Shown here piece after piece: positions 1 to 9,200 of a DNA stretch of 64,000 nucleotides; within the stretch, counting starts at the first letter, position 1; each line of letters starts with the position of its first letter. This DNA comes from Methylomicrobium sp. (GTDB lineage Bacteria > Pseudomonadota > Gammaproteobacteria > Methylococcales > Methylomonadaceae). Location: the NCBI GenBank assembly GCA_018333785.1, contig JAGXSU010000026.1:1-64000 (forward strand). Direction: 5' to 3'. The notes beneath the pieces are model-generated. The model had not been told where the DNA came from. It saw only the letters and a list, made by a program, of their open reading frames with translations, and searched no databases. The position numbers and the translations under genes were made by a program.

Positions 1-212
1 CGCTCTTTTTGCATCGTCCTCTGATGCTCCAGAAACGAGGGCGATTGCATAAAAAACACCGAAAATGCGCTCAGCGCGGCATCGACCATGGTGTATTTCT
101 GGTAAACGCCACTTCCACTACGACCGTCGGGCAATGTTTCGAAAACTTGCCTGATTCGCTCGATCAAGCGGGATTGTGTGAATTGTTCTTTTGGGTTAAA
201 TGGGTAAGCCAT
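1..212 (-). CDS. Transposase-like protein, N-terminal part (runs off the window)
   Basis: Read on the minus strand from an ATG at 212, the frame stays open to the left edge. The start reads MAYPFNPKEQFTQSRLIER and is followed by a segment containing DAALSAFSVFFMQSPSFLEH. I associate this opening with DDE-type transposases common in methanotroph genomes, but the catalytic domain lies outside the window, so the family is not proven. The opposite-strand frame of 84 codons in the same place looks like a shadow. No terminal inverted repeat can be identified between 213 and 394. It could instead be a non-transposase protein with a similar N-terminus. Confidence 0.5.
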   Translation of the reverse strand, partial: MAYPFNPKEQFTQSRLIERIRQVFETLPDGRSGSGVYQKYTMVDAALSAFSVFFMQSPSFLEHQRTMQKE

Positions 213-394
213 CGTCCGTGCAGGGATATAAAAAAATCACCACAGTTTACCAGCATTGGCTAAATTGAGAATTGCTGCCTTTTTATAACGCTTTTGAAAA
301 AGACAGGCATTTGTTACCATCGCTGCTTAATCATTTTTACAAAGCTTGATTCCGTTAAACTTTAAGCTCTATCTAACTTTAATATATATAGTTA

Positions 395-1504
395 ATGTCA
401 GAATTTTACATAGGCCTGATGTCAGGAACCAGTCTGGATGGCATTGACGCCGCGCTTATCGACTTTAGCGATATAAAGCCAAAGTTTGTCGCTTTTGACT
501 ACAGCCCATATGAACCCACTTTTAAAGCCCGCCTAGCCAGACTTACCTCTGCTCAACAGCCAATCCTCTTGGAGGACTACGGAACGATTGACACTCAATT
601 AGGCCGGCAATTTGCTCAATCCGTCTTAAACCTTTTATCCAAGGCCAATATTCCTTCTCAAACAATAAAAGCTATCGGCAGTCATGGACATACTGTTTAT
701 CATGCCCCCGGCCTGAAGTCTGCATTTTCGCTACAAATTGGCGACCCCAATATCATCGCAGAAACGACCGGCATTACTACCGTAGCCGATTTTCGGCGCA
801 GAGATATCGCCGCAAAAGGACAAGGCGCGCCATTAGTGCCTGCGTTTCATCACGCTTTTTTCGGAACACCCCAAGAAAACCGTGTGGTTGTGAATATTGG
901 TGGGATTGCCAATATCACTGTTTTACCTGGAACGCATATTGATAAAGTGATAGGTTTCGATACCGGCCCAGGCAACGGGCTAATGGATCAATGGATCAAG
1001 CAACATAAAAACCTGGATTTCGATGCAAACGGCGATTGGGCCAGATCGGGCCAATTGTTAACGGCGGTAATGACCCAACTTCTAGATGATGTGTATTTCG
1101 ATAATCCAGCACCCAAAAGTACCGGCAAAGAATATTTTTCTTTAGATTGGCTACGCAAAAAAGTCAAAGGCTTGGCGGATTACAATCCCAAGGACATTCA
1201 ATGCTGCCTATGTCATTTGACCGCTCAAAGCATCGCCGATGCGATTAAGCGTTATGCGTATCAGACAGATTTGATTTTGATTTGCGGGGGTGGTGTCCAC
1301 AATGCGTTTCTTATGGACTTATTGAAGCAGAAAGCCGGCTGCAAGGTGCTATCAACCGAGTACTACAATTTGCATCCGGATCATGTTGAAGCGACCGCTT
1401 TTGCCTGGCTTGCCCGCCAGACAATGAACCATCAACCTGGAAATCTGGCATCCGTTACGGGTGCAAACAAAGCCGTTGTATTAGGGGCAATTTACCAAGG
1501 ATAA
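395..1504 (+). CDS. anmK: Anhydro-N-acetylmuramic acid kinase
   Basis: Phosphorylates and hydrolyses 1,6-anhydro-MurNAc to MurNAc-6-phosphate in the cytoplasm, returning muropeptide sugar to peptidoglycan synthesis or catabolism. The 369-residue length equals that of the E. coli enzyme. Visible family motifs are GLMSGTSLDGIDAAL (7-21), DFRRRDIAAKGQGAPLVP (132-149), and GFDTGPGNGLMD (187-198) with the likely catalytic Asp189. A glycine-rich CGGGVHN stretch follows near the C-terminus. It converges with erpA across a shared hairpin. The anmK/erpA/argC cluster is conserved in Pseudomonas and relatives. A weak promoter, TTGATT at 346 and TATCTA at 370, precedes it. Confidence 0.96.
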   Translation: MSEFYIGLMSGTSLDGIDAALIDFSDIKPKFVAFDYSPYEPTFKARLARLTSAQQPILLEDYGTIDTQLGRQFAQSVLNLLSKANIPSQTIKAIGSHGHTVYHAPGLKSAFSLQIGDPNIIAETTGITTVADFRRRDIAAKGQGAPLVPAFHHAFFGTPQENRVVVNIGGIANITVLPGTHIDKVIGFDTGPGNGLMDQWIKQHKNLDFDANGDWARSGQLLTAVMTQLLDDVYFDNPAPKSTGKEYFSLDWLRKKVKGLADYNPKDIQCCLCHLTAQSIADAIKRYAYQTDLILICGGGVHNAFLMDLLKQKAGCKVLSTEYYNLHPDHVEATAFAWLARQTMNHQPGNLASVTGANKAVVLGAIYQG

Positions 1505-1531
1505 GCAGGGTTTTTTGAAAAAAACCCTGCT
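1504..1531. terminator. Bidirectional terminator between anmK and erpA
   Basis: Stem AGCAGGGTTTTT paired with AAAAACCCTGCT around a short loop. The A/T-rich stem base supplies a U-tract in either direction. It sits one base after the anmK stop and 14 bases before the erpA stop. Confidence 0.85.
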
Positions 1532-1544
1532 GAAGTTCTTTAGA

Positions 1545-1877
1545 TTATGCAGAGAATGAAGAACCGCAACCGCATGTTGTTTTGGCATTAGGGTTACGAA
1601 TAACAAATTGAGCGCCTGAAATATCTTCCTTATAGTCGATTTCGGCACCGTTCAAGTACTGAATACTCATTGAATCAATCAGGACTGTGACACCGCCATT
1701 TTCAACCTGGGTATCATCTTCGTTAACTTCTTCATCGAAGGTAAATCCGTACTGAAAGCCGGAGCAGCCGCCGCCCGATACATAAACCCTAAGCTTAAGA
1801 TTGTCGTTGCCTTCCTCAGCAATCAACTCACCGACTTTTGTTGCGGCACTGTCAGAAAAAATAATTGGATTAGTCAT
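1545..1877 (-). CDS. erpA: Iron-sulfur cluster insertion protein ErpA
   Basis: A-type Fe-S carrier that hands clusters to apo-enzymes such as IspG and IspH (ispH lies at 25.2 kb in this window). The protein has 110 residues. The three cluster ligands of the family are present: Cys38 in [11 protein letters not shown], and Cys102 and Cys104 in TTCGCGSSF at the C-terminus. It lies downstream of argC on the same strand with a 65-bp gap, so cotranscription is likely. IscA is the main alternative, but the length, the C-terminus and the anmK/argC context favour ErpA. Confidence 0.95.
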   Translation of the reverse strand: MTNPIIFSDSAATKVGELIAEEGNDNLKLRVYVSGGGCSGFQYGFTFDEEVNEDDTQVENGGVTVLIDSMSIQYLNGAEIDYKEDISGAQFVIRNPNAKTTCGCGSSFSA

Positions 1878-1942
1878 AAGAATTTACTTGAATGATTAGC
1901 ATTGGATTAAATTATGTCTTTACCTAGTGTTTTAGTCAAGAA

Positions 1943-2974
1943 TTATGGATACAAAGCAATTGTCTGCAGTCCTTCACCTTCTTCTAGACCGAACATCAGA
2001 TTCATATTCTGAACAGCTTGACCGGATGCACCCTTCACTAAATTATCAATCACGGATAACACAACAATTGTTTTACCGCCCTGGGGTTGATGAATCGCAA
2101 TTTGACACCGGTTACTACCGCGCACATTTCGAGTATCGGGATGCGAACCTTTGGGCAGCACATCGACAAATATTTCGTCCTGATAACGTAGCTCATAAAG
2201 TGTCTGAACGGTCTCGAAATCACCGTCAAACCCAGCATACAAGGTCGCATGGATGCCGCGAATCATGGGGGTTAAATGCGGCACAAAGGTTAATCCCACA
2301 GTTTCCCCGGCCACCTGGGAGAGCCCCTGGGTGATTTCAGGTAAATGCCTGTGCCCGGCAACTGAATACGCTTTAAAACTTTCTCCCGTCTCACTCATCA
2401 ATGTCGCCAACTCCGCCTTTCGACCCGCACCGCTAACACCGGATTTAACATCAGCAATCAAACGACGGGTATCAATTAAACCATTTTCAATCAACGGAAG
2501 AAAACCCAACTGCACCGAAGTCGGATAACAACCCGGACAAGCTACCAAACGGGCCTTTTTGATCGCATCACGATTAACTTCGGGCAAACCATAAACCGCT
2601 TCTTCTACCAAAGCCGGGCTCGCATGGGTCAAGCCATACCATTTTTCCCACTCTGTAATATCTTTTATGCGGAAATCAGCCGATAGATCGATGACTTTAA
2701 TGCCACGCGCCAGCAAATCACCAGCCATCAACATGGCCGTGCCATTGGGTGTCGCAAAAAAGACCACTTCGCAGTGAGCCAATGCATCAACCGAAGGCTC
2801 GCAAAATTCGGCATCACAAAACCCTCTTAAACTCGGATATACGCTATCAACCCGCCTGCCCGCATCGGCACGCGAAGTCACCGCAACTAACTCCACTGCC
2901 GGGTGCAAGGCTAAAATCCTCAGTAACTCAACCCCGGTATAACCGGTTCCACCCACGATTCCTGCTTTAATCAT
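1943..2974 (-). CDS. argC: N-acetyl-gamma-glutamyl-phosphate reductase
   Basis: NADPH-dependent reduction of N-acetylglutamyl-5-phosphate to the semialdehyde in arginine synthesis. The protein has 343 residues. The N-terminal nucleotide fold is [17 protein letters not shown] (5-21). The catalytic Cys149 lies in [14 protein letters not shown], and the region around GHRHLPEI supplies the conserved His. The ATG at 2974 is preceded by AAGG at a normal distance. Transcription is divergent from the quinone oxidoreductase gene, with about 107 bp between the chosen starts. Confidence 0.97.
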   Translation of the reverse strand: MIKAGIVGGTGYTGVELLRILALHPAVELVAVTSRADAGRRVDSVYPSLRGFCDAEFCEPSVDALAHCEVVFFATPNGTAMLMAGDLLARGIKVIDLSADFRIKDITEWEKWYGLTHASPALVEEAVYGLPEVNRDAIKKARLVACPGCYPTSVQLGFLPLIENGLIDTRRLIADVKSGVSGAGRKAELATLMSETGESFKAYSVAGHRHLPEITQGLSQVAGETVGLTFVPHLTPMIRGIHATLYAGFDGDFETVQTLYELRYQDEIFVDVLPKGSHPDTRNVRGSNRCQIAIHQPQGGKTIVVLSVIDNLVKGASGQAVQNMNLMFGLEEGEGLQTIALYP

Positions 2975-3081
2975 TCGCTCGTTACCTTATTACTATTGTC
3001 AAACGATTGGGACGCTTATAATCAAGCTCATTCCAACCATGCCAATCACTATTGTAAATGCTCGCTTCAATACCACAAAAC

Positions 3082-4059
3082 ATGATCGCTATAGGCATAA
3101 GTGAACCCGGCTCATTTAACGTCCTAAAGCCAGTCAACAGACCTGTCCCGACGCCAACCTCGAGCGAAGTTTTAATACGCGTTGCCGCTGCCGGCGTCAA
3201 CCGCCCGGACATAATGCAACGACAGGGCGCTTATCCGCCACCACCCGGCGTCACTGATATTCCCGGATTAGAAATTGCCGGCACCGTGGTAAAGAGGGGT
3301 TCGGCAGTTAACCAATTGAGTATAGGATCAGACGTTTGCGCATTACTGCCCGGCGGGGGCTACGCTGAATACTGCCTTGCCCCGGCCGAATTATGCTTGC
3401 CCGTTCCGGATGGATTCAGCATGATTCAAGCCGCCGCGCTCCCTGAGACTTTCTTTACAGTCTGGAGTAATGTGTTTGACCGAGCTCAGCTTAAATCAGG
3501 CGAAACACTGCTCGTTCACGGCGGCACCAGCGGCATCGGCACGACGGCCATTCAACTAGCCAAAGCTTTCGGCGCAAAAGTCATTGTGACTGCAGGTTCA
3601 GAAGATAAATGCGCATTTTGCGTCGAACTCGGCGCCGACTCGGCCATCAATTACCGCACCGGAGATTTTGTCAAAGAAGTTTTAATGTTGACTGACCATC
3701 AAGGGGTAAATGTTGTTTTGGATATGATTGGCGGCGATTATTTTGCTCGAAATCTCAAATGTTTGGCTGAAGACGGCCGTTTAGTCCAAATCGCTATTCA
3801 AAATGGCGCCAAAGTAGAACTGAATTTATGGAATCTGATGGCCAAACGGCTCACATTGACAGGCTCGACGTTACGCGCCAGAGATATTGCGTTCAAAGCG
3901 GCAATTGCCGACAAGCTAAAAGAACAGGTTTGGCCTTTGCTGAAAACGGGTAAAATCCGCCCCATTATCCATGCTCATTTTCCGCTTACCCAAGCAAATA
4001 AAGCCCATGAGCTGATGGAAAGCAGCCAACACATCGGTAAAATAATACTAGCGGTATAA
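3082..4059 (+). CDS. Zinc-independent NAD(P)H quinone oxidoreductase (PIG3/QOR type)
   Basis: Medium-chain dehydrogenase/reductase of about 325 residues. The N-terminal GroES-like domain includes GVNRPDIMQRQGAYPPPPG, typical of the PIG3 branch. The Rossmann domain has GGTSGIGTTAIQLAKAFGA for NADPH. The zinc-ligand cysteines of alcohol dehydrogenases are absent, as expected for quinone reductases. I prefer the ATG at 3082 over the one at 3058 because family members begin close to that residue; neither has a clear ribosome-binding site. The downstream sulfurtransferase starts 4 bp after its stop, so the two form an operon. The substrate is unknown. Confidence 0.88.
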   Translation: MIAIGISEPGSFNVLKPVNRPVPTPTSSEVLIRVAAAGVNRPDIMQRQGAYPPPPGVTDIPGLEIAGTVVKRGSAVNQLSIGSDVCALLPGGGYAEYCLAPAELCLPVPDGFSMIQAAALPETFFTVWSNVFDRAQLKSGETLLVHGGTSGIGTTAIQLAKAFGAKVIVTAGSEDKCAFCVELGADSAINYRTGDFVKEVLMLTDHQGVNVVLDMIGGDYFARNLKCLAEDGRLVQIAIQNGAKVELNLWNLMAKRLTLTGSTLRARDIAFKAAIADKLKEQVWPLLKTGKIRPIIHAHFPLTQANKAHELMESSQHIGKIILAV

Positions 4060-4063
4060 AGTA

Positions 4064-4915
4064 ATGAACTTCACAACACTCATTTCTCCTGAACAACTAA
4101 CCACATCTCTCAACCAGCCTAACTGGATCATTTTCGATTGCCGGTTTTCCTTGGCTGACACTGAAGCCGGCGCCCGCGCTTATCGCCGGGGACACCTCCT
4201 TAATGCCCGCTATGCGCATTTAGATAAGGATTTATCATCCGCCATCACCGATTTCACCGGTCGCCATCCCTTGCCTCATTTTGGCTTGTTGAGCAAAAAA
4301 CTCGGTCAATGGGGCGTTGATAATCAATCACAAATCGTAGTGTACGATGATGCAGGTGGCGCTTTTGCCGGGCGCATGTGGTGGTTATTAAAGACATTGG
4401 GGCACGACACTGTCGCTGTTCTCGACGGCGGCATCCCGCTCTGGCAAAAACTCCAGCTTCCGATCACGACCACCTTGCCAAAATTATCGGCCAAACAGTT
4501 CAGGCCTTACCTGGACGACTCTCGTTGGGTTAGGGCTTTACAGGTTCAAAACGATCTGGCCGGAAAAAAATGTTGTCTTATCGATGCACGGACACCTGAA
4601 CGTTTCAAGGGCATTCAAGAACCTATCGATCCAGTCGCAGGTCATGTGCCAGGGGCTATCAATCGACCTTTTCAATTAAACCTGAACGCGGATGGATCCT
4701 TTAAAACGGCTGATAAATTAAATGAGCAGTTTTCACAACTCCTGGGTACGATGAATCCGGAGCAAACCATTCATATGTGCGGATCAGGTGTTACTGCCTG
4801 CCATAATTTGCTGACTATGGAAATAGCCGGGTTGAAAGGCTCAAAATTATACGCAGGATCTTGGAGTGAATGGATTCGCGATAAAAACCGCCCTGTCGTT
4901 CAGCAGAAATCTTGA
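4064..4915 (+). CDS. sseA: 3-Mercaptopyruvate sulfurtransferase (two-domain rhodanese)
   Basis: Transfers sulfur from 3-mercaptopyruvate to a thiol or cyanide acceptor. The 283 residues form two rhodanese domains (about 1-140 and 155-280). The active-site loop is CGSGVTAC with the persulfide Cys239; the CGSGVT form marks mercaptopyruvate rather than thiosulfate specificity. Domain signatures are DDAGGAFAGRMWWLLK (95-110) and VAGHVPGAIN (191-200). It is coupled to the upstream oxidoreductase by a 4-bp gap. Thiosulfate sulfurtransferase is the alternative, but the loop length argues against it. Confidence 0.9.
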   Translation: MNFTTLISPEQLTTSLNQPNWIIFDCRFSLADTEAGARAYRRGHLLNARYAHLDKDLSSAITDFTGRHPLPHFGLLSKKLGQWGVDNQSQIVVYDDAGGAFAGRMWWLLKTLGHDTVAVLDGGIPLWQKLQLPITTTLPKLSAKQFRPYLDDSRWVRALQVQNDLAGKKCCLIDARTPERFKGIQEPIDPVAGHVPGAINRPFQLNLNADGSFKTADKLNEQFSQLLGTMNPEQTIHMCGSGVTACHNLLTMEIAGLKGSKLYAGSWSEWIRDKNRPVVQQKS

Positions 4916-5007
4916 TACTTACTTTTTATAACCGGCGTGATTACCCGTTGATTAAACCAAGCTGTAATGAAGCAATTTGATCATGCCGGATCAAGCACCT
5001 ATGCCCT

Positions 5008-5040
5008 CAATTCCAAACGAGGGAATTGTTACCTCTTTTT
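5008..5040 (+). terminator. Candidate terminator after the sulfurtransferase gene
   Basis: A 7-bp stem, CAATTCC (5008-5014) with GGAATTG (5022-5028), followed a few bases later by a run of five T. It is about 95 bp after the gene stop. A smaller TTGATC/GATCAA hairpin precedes it at 4977-4994. Confidence 0.5.
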
Positions 5041-5114
5041 GACTGTTTTACTGTTCGATTTAAATCATCTCACGTAAAACCTTTAAACTGAGGCAAACTG
5101 CCCTTATATTACCC

Positions 5115-5143
5115 CTTCAATCAATTCAGATTCATTTCCCCAT
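5115..5143 (+). promoter_or_regulatory. Candidate heat-shock (sigma-32) promoter for hslVU
   Basis: CTTCAA at 5115-5120 and CCCCAT at 5138-5143 are separated by 17 bp. They match the sigma-32 consensus (CTTGAA, 13-17 bp, CCCCAT) with one mismatch. The -10 element ends 54 bp before the hslV start. In other proteobacteria hslVU is a sigma-32 regulon member, which supports the call. This is pattern matching only. Confidence 0.6.
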
Positions 5144-5197
5144 AAGGAACAAGAACAGGTAGAATTGACAACACTTTTTTTAACCAAGGAAATAAAC

Positions 5198-5755
5198 GTG
5201 AGTTTTAGAGGCACGACAATTCTCTCCGTTCGCAGAGGCGACAAAGTAGTCATCGGTGGTGACGGCCAGGTGACGCTGGGTAACACTGTCATGAAAGGCA
5301 ATGCCCGCAAGGTCCGCCGTTTATATCATGATAAAGTCATTGCCGGATTTGCAGGCGCCACGGCAGATGCATTTACATTGTTTGAACATTTCGAAGGCAA
5401 ACTGGAAAAACACCGCGGCAATCTGACCCGGGCAGCCGTGGAAATGGCCAAAGACTGGCGGACGGACCGCGCGTTACGCAAACTGGAAGCCTTGCTGGCG
5501 ATTGCAGATTCCAAATCGACTTTTATCATTTCCGGCACAGGCGATGTCATTGAACCGGAACACGATTTGATCGCCATAGGTTCCGGCGGCCCGTTCGCCC
5601 AATCGGCGGCCAGGGCATTGCTGGAAAACACAGATCTCAGCGCACGCGAAATCGTCGAGCGGTCTCTAAATATCGCCGCCGATATCTGTATTTATACCAA
5701 CCATAATTTGCGTATTGAAGAGTTGGACGCAGAACCCAAAGAGTTATCCGAATGA
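5198..5755 (+). CDS. hslV: ATP-dependent protease peptidase subunit HslV (ClpQ)
   Basis: Proteasome-like threonine protease that forms the double hexameric core of HslVU. I choose the GTG at 5198, preceded by AAGGA at 5186-5190, rather than the upstream TTG at 5165. This gives 185 residues starting [13 protein letters not shown]. The nucleophile would be Thr6, exposed after removal of a short propeptide ending in Gly, as in other HslV proteins with the FRGTT start. [15 protein letters not shown] and [19 protein letters not shown] are family hallmarks. hslU overlaps the stop by 4 bp. Confidence 0.97.
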   Translation: MSFRGTTILSVRRGDKVVIGGDGQVTLGNTVMKGNARKVRRLYHDKVIAGFAGATADAFTLFEHFEGKLEKHRGNLTRAAVEMAKDWRTDRALRKLEALLAIADSKSTFIISGTGDVIEPEHDLIAIGSGGPFAQSAARALLENTDLSAREIVERSLNIAADICIYTNHNLRIEELDAEPKELSE

Positions 5756-7077
5756 GCCAAATGACCCCCAAAGAAATCGTTCACGAGCTGGACAAGCATA
5801 TTATCGGGCAAGCCAATGCCAAACGAGCCGTTGCGATTGCGTTGCGTAACCGTTGGCGCCGTAGCCAGGTGACCGGTGCCATGCATGAAGAAATCACGCC
5901 GAAAAACATTCTGATGATTGGCCCGACCGGCGTCGGAAAAACAGAAATTGCCCGCCGTTTAGCCCGCTTGGCAAACGCGCCGTTTATCAAAATTGAAGCG
6001 ACTAAGTTTACTGAAGTAGGTTATGTCGGCCGTGATGTGGAATCCATCATCCGCGACTTGATCGATACCGCCGTCAAACTGGCGAGAAATGAGGAAGTCG
6101 AAAAAGTTCAGACCCGGGCGGCCGATGCCGCAGAAGAAAAAGTATTGAATATTTTGTTGCCGGGCGCCGAATTCGGCGGGTTTTCAGATACTGAAAATTC
6201 AACACGCCAAAAAATGCGTAAAAAACTGCGCGAAGGTGATCTGGATGACAAGGAAATTGAGGTCGATGTCCGCGCCACCTCTTTAGGCGTTGAAATAATG
6301 GCGCCTCCCGGCATGGAAGAAATGACCAGCCAGTTGCAGGGCATGTTTCAAAATCTGAACAGCAACCGCAAGAGCACACGCAAGATGAAAGTCAAAGATG
6401 CGCTGAAAGTCTTGCAGGAAGAGGAAGCGGTTAAACTGGTCAATGAAGAAGACATCAAAATGCGTGCAGTAGAAGCCGTTGAACAAAACGGCATCGTATT
6501 TTTAGACGAGATTGACAAAATCTGTAAACGATCCGAAATGGGCGGAGGCGGCGGGGAAGTTTCCCGTGAAGGCGTACAACGCGACTTGTTGCCATTGGTT
6601 GAGGGCAGTACTGTTTCAACCAAATACGGCATGATCAAAACCGATCACATACTTTTTATAGCTTCAGGTGCATTTCATTTAACCAAGCCATCTGATTTAA
6701 TCCCCGAGTTACAAGGCCGTTTCCCTATCCGTGTGGAACTCGACGCACTGAGCGCCGACGACTTCGTACGCATTCTCACTGAACCGGACGCCTCATTGAC
6801 TGAGCAGTATCAGGCATTACTGACTACCGAAGGCGTCACGTTGCAATTTACTCAAGACGGCATTCAGCGTATTGCAGAACTCGGCTGGCAAGTCAACGAA
6901 ACCACCGAAAACATTGGCGCCAGACGCTTGCATACCATTCTGGAAAGACTGCTTGAGGATATCTCGTTCAATGCTCCGGATTTGAATGAGCAAACGGTTA
7001 TCATTGATGCCAGTTACGTCGATGCCAATCTGAATGAGTTGGCACAAGATGAAGATTTAAGCCGTTATATTCTCTAA
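5752..7077 (+). CDS. hslU: HslU ATPase (ClpY), unfoldase of HslVU
   Basis: AAA+ ring ATPase that unfolds substrates and feeds them to HslV. The 441 residues are close to the E. coli length (443). Walker A GPTGVGKT is at 57-64 and Walker B is [11 protein letters not shown] near 250. The intermediate I-domain (about 110-235) carries the charged segment with [11 protein letters not shown]. Sensor and GYVGRDVES pore motifs are present. The C-terminus ends DEDLSRYIL, the tail that inserts into HslV. The ATG overlaps the hslV stop as ATGA, so translation is coupled. Confidence 0.98.
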   Translation: MSQMTPKEIVHELDKHIIGQANAKRAVAIALRNRWRRSQVTGAMHEEITPKNILMIGPTGVGKTEIARRLARLANAPFIKIEATKFTEVGYVGRDVESIIRDLIDTAVKLARNEEVEKVQTRAADAAEEKVLNILLPGAEFGGFSDTENSTRQKMRKKLREGDLDDKEIEVDVRATSLGVEIMAPPGMEEMTSQLQGMFQNLNSNRKSTRKMKVKDALKVLQEEEAVKLVNEEDIKMRAVEAVEQNGIVFLDEIDKICKRSEMGGGGGEVSREGVQRDLLPLVEGSTVSTKYGMIKTDHILFIASGAFHLTKPSDLIPELQGRFPIRVELDALSADDFVRILTEPDASLTEQYQALLTTEGVTLQFTQDGIQRIAELGWQVNETTENIGARRLHTILERLLEDISFNAPDLNEQTVIIDASYVDANLNELAQDEDLSRYIL

Positions 7078-7081
7078 AATC

Positions 7082-7465
7082 ATGCGATTAAATACACCTT
7101 CAATCAGTACCAATCCGACAGAAATCAAGTTGCATCAGGTTTCCAAAATACTTGAGATCAGTTTCGATGACGGGCGGACTTTCAATCTGCCCTACGAATA
7201 CCTGCGGGTATTCACACCCTCAGCCGAAGCCATTGGACACGGTCCCGGGCAGGAAATCCTGCAAACCGGCAAAGAGAATGTCACGATTACCGAATTGAAA
7301 CCAATAGGCAATTATGCCGTCGCACCCTACTTTAGCGACGGTCATAACAGCGGCATTTACTCCTGGTCTCTGCTCTACCAACTGGGTAATGAACAGGAGG
7401 TTCTGTGGCCGGCGTATCTGGAAAAACTAAAAGCAGCGGGCTATCAACGATCCAGCCAAAATTGA
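7082..7465 (+). CDS. DUF971 protein (gamma-butyrobetaine hydroxylase-like N-terminal domain)
   Basis: The 127-residue protein matches the DUF971 family (GBBH-like_N): an IKLHQVSKILEISFDDG start, the NLPYEYLRVFTPSAE motif, and GNYAVAPYFSDGHNSGIYSW, which in this fold supplies metal-binding or structural residues. The molecular role is not established. It follows hslU by 4 bp; the same gene order occurs in Pseudomonas and other gammaproteobacteria, so it is likely in the hslVU transcript. No catalytic domain is attached. Confidence 0.9.
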   Translation: MRLNTPSISTNPTEIKLHQVSKILEISFDDGRTFNLPYEYLRVFTPSAEAIGHGPGQEILQTGKENVTITELKPIGNYAVAPYFSDGHNSGIYSWSLLYQLGNEQEVLWPAYLEKLKAAGYQRSSQN

Positions 7466-7483
7466 ACCGGATAGCAGTAAAAA

Positions 7484-7603
7484 ATGGAAAATTTAATATG
7501 GCCTATCATTCCGAGTAGCCCTTTAGATAAATCGCTCTCTTCCATCAATCGAAAAAATGGGCAGCTCGTCAGAGGTCTGCCCGTTAAACGGAAAATAACA
7601 TGA
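7484..7603 (+). CDS. Possible 39-residue peptide translationally coupled to ubiE
   Basis: The ATG at 7484 opens a frame of 39 codons (start [20 protein letters not shown]). Its TGA overlaps the ubiE start as ATGA (7600-7603). The peptide is polar and basic at its C-terminus (LPVKRKIT). A GGGCAG/CTGCCC hairpin lies inside it at about 7559-7581. There is no convincing ribosome-binding site and I do not recognise the peptide. It may be a leader that controls ubiE translation, or chance. Confidence 0.3.
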   Translation: MENLIWPIIPSSPLDKSLSSINRKNGQLVRGLPVKRKIT

Positions 7604-8349
7604 CAAACGAAAACACCACCCATTTTGGCTTCAAACAAGTGCCGAAAGAAGAAAAAGTGGCTCTTGTGCGCGACGTATTTGACTCGGTTGCGAACAGTTA
7701 CGATTTAATGAACGATTTGATGTCGCTGGGTATCCATCGCATCTGGAAGCGCGTTGCAGTGCAACTCAGCAATGTTCGTAGCGGCGAATCCGTCCTCGAT
7801 CTGGCAGGAGGCACCGGCGATCTTACCCGTCTGTTTGAAAAACGTGTTGGCAAACAAGGCAGTGTAGTCCTTGCCGACATTAACTCGGAAATGCTCAGAA
7901 CCGGAAGAAACCGGCTGATTGATCATGGACTGATAGGTAATGTTCATTATGCGCAGGTCAATGCTGAATGCCTGCCGTTTAAAGATAACACCTTCGATTG
8001 TGTCTGCATCGGCTTTGGATTGCGCAATGTTACCGATAAGGATGCGGCGTTACGCTCCATGTATCGCGTTTTAAAACCGGGCGGACGCGTCATCGTGCTG
8101 GAATTTTCACATCCCATCGATCCCGTGACGGAAAAAGTTTACGATTTTTACTCCTTCAATCTGCTGCCAAAAATCGGCGCGATCGTCGCTAAAGATGAAA
8201 ACAGTTATCGCTATCTGGCCGAATCGATCCGCATGCACCCCAAACAGGATGAATTAAAGCGCATGATGGAAGCAGCCGGTTTGGAGCGTTGCGATTACTA
8301 TAATATGACCCAAGGTATTGTCGCGGTGCACCGAGGCTACAAACTTTAA
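7600..8349 (+). CDS. ubiE: Ubiquinone/menaquinone C-methyltransferase UbiE
   Basis: SAM-dependent C-methylation of 2-polyprenyl-6-methoxy-1,4-benzoquinol (and demethylmenaquinol). The protein has 249 residues. The UbiE signature [18 protein letters not shown] (34-51) is followed by SAM motif [11 protein letters not shown] (about 65-75). The second signature, [17 protein letters not shown], is near 150-166, with the conserved [13 protein letters not shown] after it. It heads a ubiE-ubiJ-ubiB group on the plus strand. Confidence 0.97.
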   Translation: MTNENTTHFGFKQVPKEEKVALVRDVFDSVANSYDLMNDLMSLGIHRIWKRVAVQLSNVRSGESVLDLAGGTGDLTRLFEKRVGKQGSVVLADINSEMLRTGRNRLIDHGLIGNVHYAQVNAECLPFKDNTFDCVCIGFGLRNVTDKDAALRSMYRVLKPGGRVIVLEFSHPIDPVTEKVYDFYSFNLLPKIGAIVAKDENSYRYLAESIRMHPKQDELKRMMEAAGLERCDYYNMTQGIVAVHRGYKL

Positions 8350-8474
8350 TCCGGCTCGCGGAACCGGTTACGCTGATATGACAAAACAGCATTAAAGAGA
8401 GCCCTCACCGGATTGCGGCTTTGCCCAATAAGCATTAAGCCGGTTTAAAGCCTATTTTAATTATCGATACGAAG

Positions 8475-9098
8475 ATGATGATGTTAAAACCTTTACTGAT
8501 CGGGGCTTTTGAAGCTGCACTCAACCGCTATTTGACGCTGGATCCTGATATCGGCTTGCTGTTGTATCCCTTGTCAGGAAAAGTAATCAAGTTGGTCATA
8601 ACCCCCTTCAATGCATCCGTTTATGCCTGCCCGGGGACATCAATGGTCCAATGGATGGACGATTTTGCAGGTGAACCGGATGCGACACTGACCGGATCAG
8701 GGGTTGCCCTGGGATTGTTGAGTTTTAAGTTTGCCCCATTACGAAGCGTGTATGCCAACCAAATCAGCATTACCGGCGACATTGAAACCGGCCGCCGCTT
8801 CAAGGAACTATTCGATAAACTGAACATCAATCTACAAACGCCGCTCTCTCAAATTGCGGGTGAAGCCGTTGCTCATAATGTCAGCAGTTTCATGCAGGCA
8901 GGTTACCGGTGGCAAGAGGACACCTTGGCGACGTTTAAAATGAATATCCGGGAGTTTCTGCAGGAAGAAACACGTGATTTGCCGTCTAAACCGGAAACCG
9001 ATGTTTTCTTTCGCCGCATAGAGTCGCTCACTGTCGATTATGACCAGTTGTTAAATAAAATAAAATTATTAGAAGAAAAACAAAAACAAGCCGGTTAA
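8475..9098 (+). CDS. ubiJ: Ubiquinone biosynthesis accessory factor UbiJ
   Basis: The 207-residue protein has an SCP2 sterol-carrier-like lipid-binding domain (about 10-115) and a C-terminal coiled coil (about 175-205, TVDYDQLLNKIKLLEEKQKQ). UbiJ is part of the soluble Ubi complex and is thought to carry hydrophobic intermediates. Position between ubiE and ubiB is the standard order and is the strongest support. The start could be either of two adjacent ATG codons at 8475 and 8478. Confidence 0.93.
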   Translation: MMMLKPLLIGAFEAALNRYLTLDPDIGLLLYPLSGKVIKLVITPFNASVYACPGTSMVQWMDDFAGEPDATLTGSGVALGLLSFKFAPLRSVYANQISITGDIETGRRFKELFDKLNINLQTPLSQIAGEAVAHNVSSFMQAGYRWQEDTLATFKMNIREFLQEETRDLPSKPETDVFFRRIESLTVDYDQLLNKIKLLEEKQKQAG

Positions 9099-9200
9099 TG
9101 CCGCGTTTGTAACAAAGCCAGCTCGACTTGCTCCACACTAAAGCCCAGGTTGCCCCGCCTCCACTTGCTCACTGGGCCTTTATAAAAATAAAGGTAAAAC

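Noticed and set aside
4916-5114. Riboswitch or small RNA upstream of hslV
   Set aside because: Only two small hairpins and a terminator-like stem are visible; no conserved riboswitch layout was recognised.
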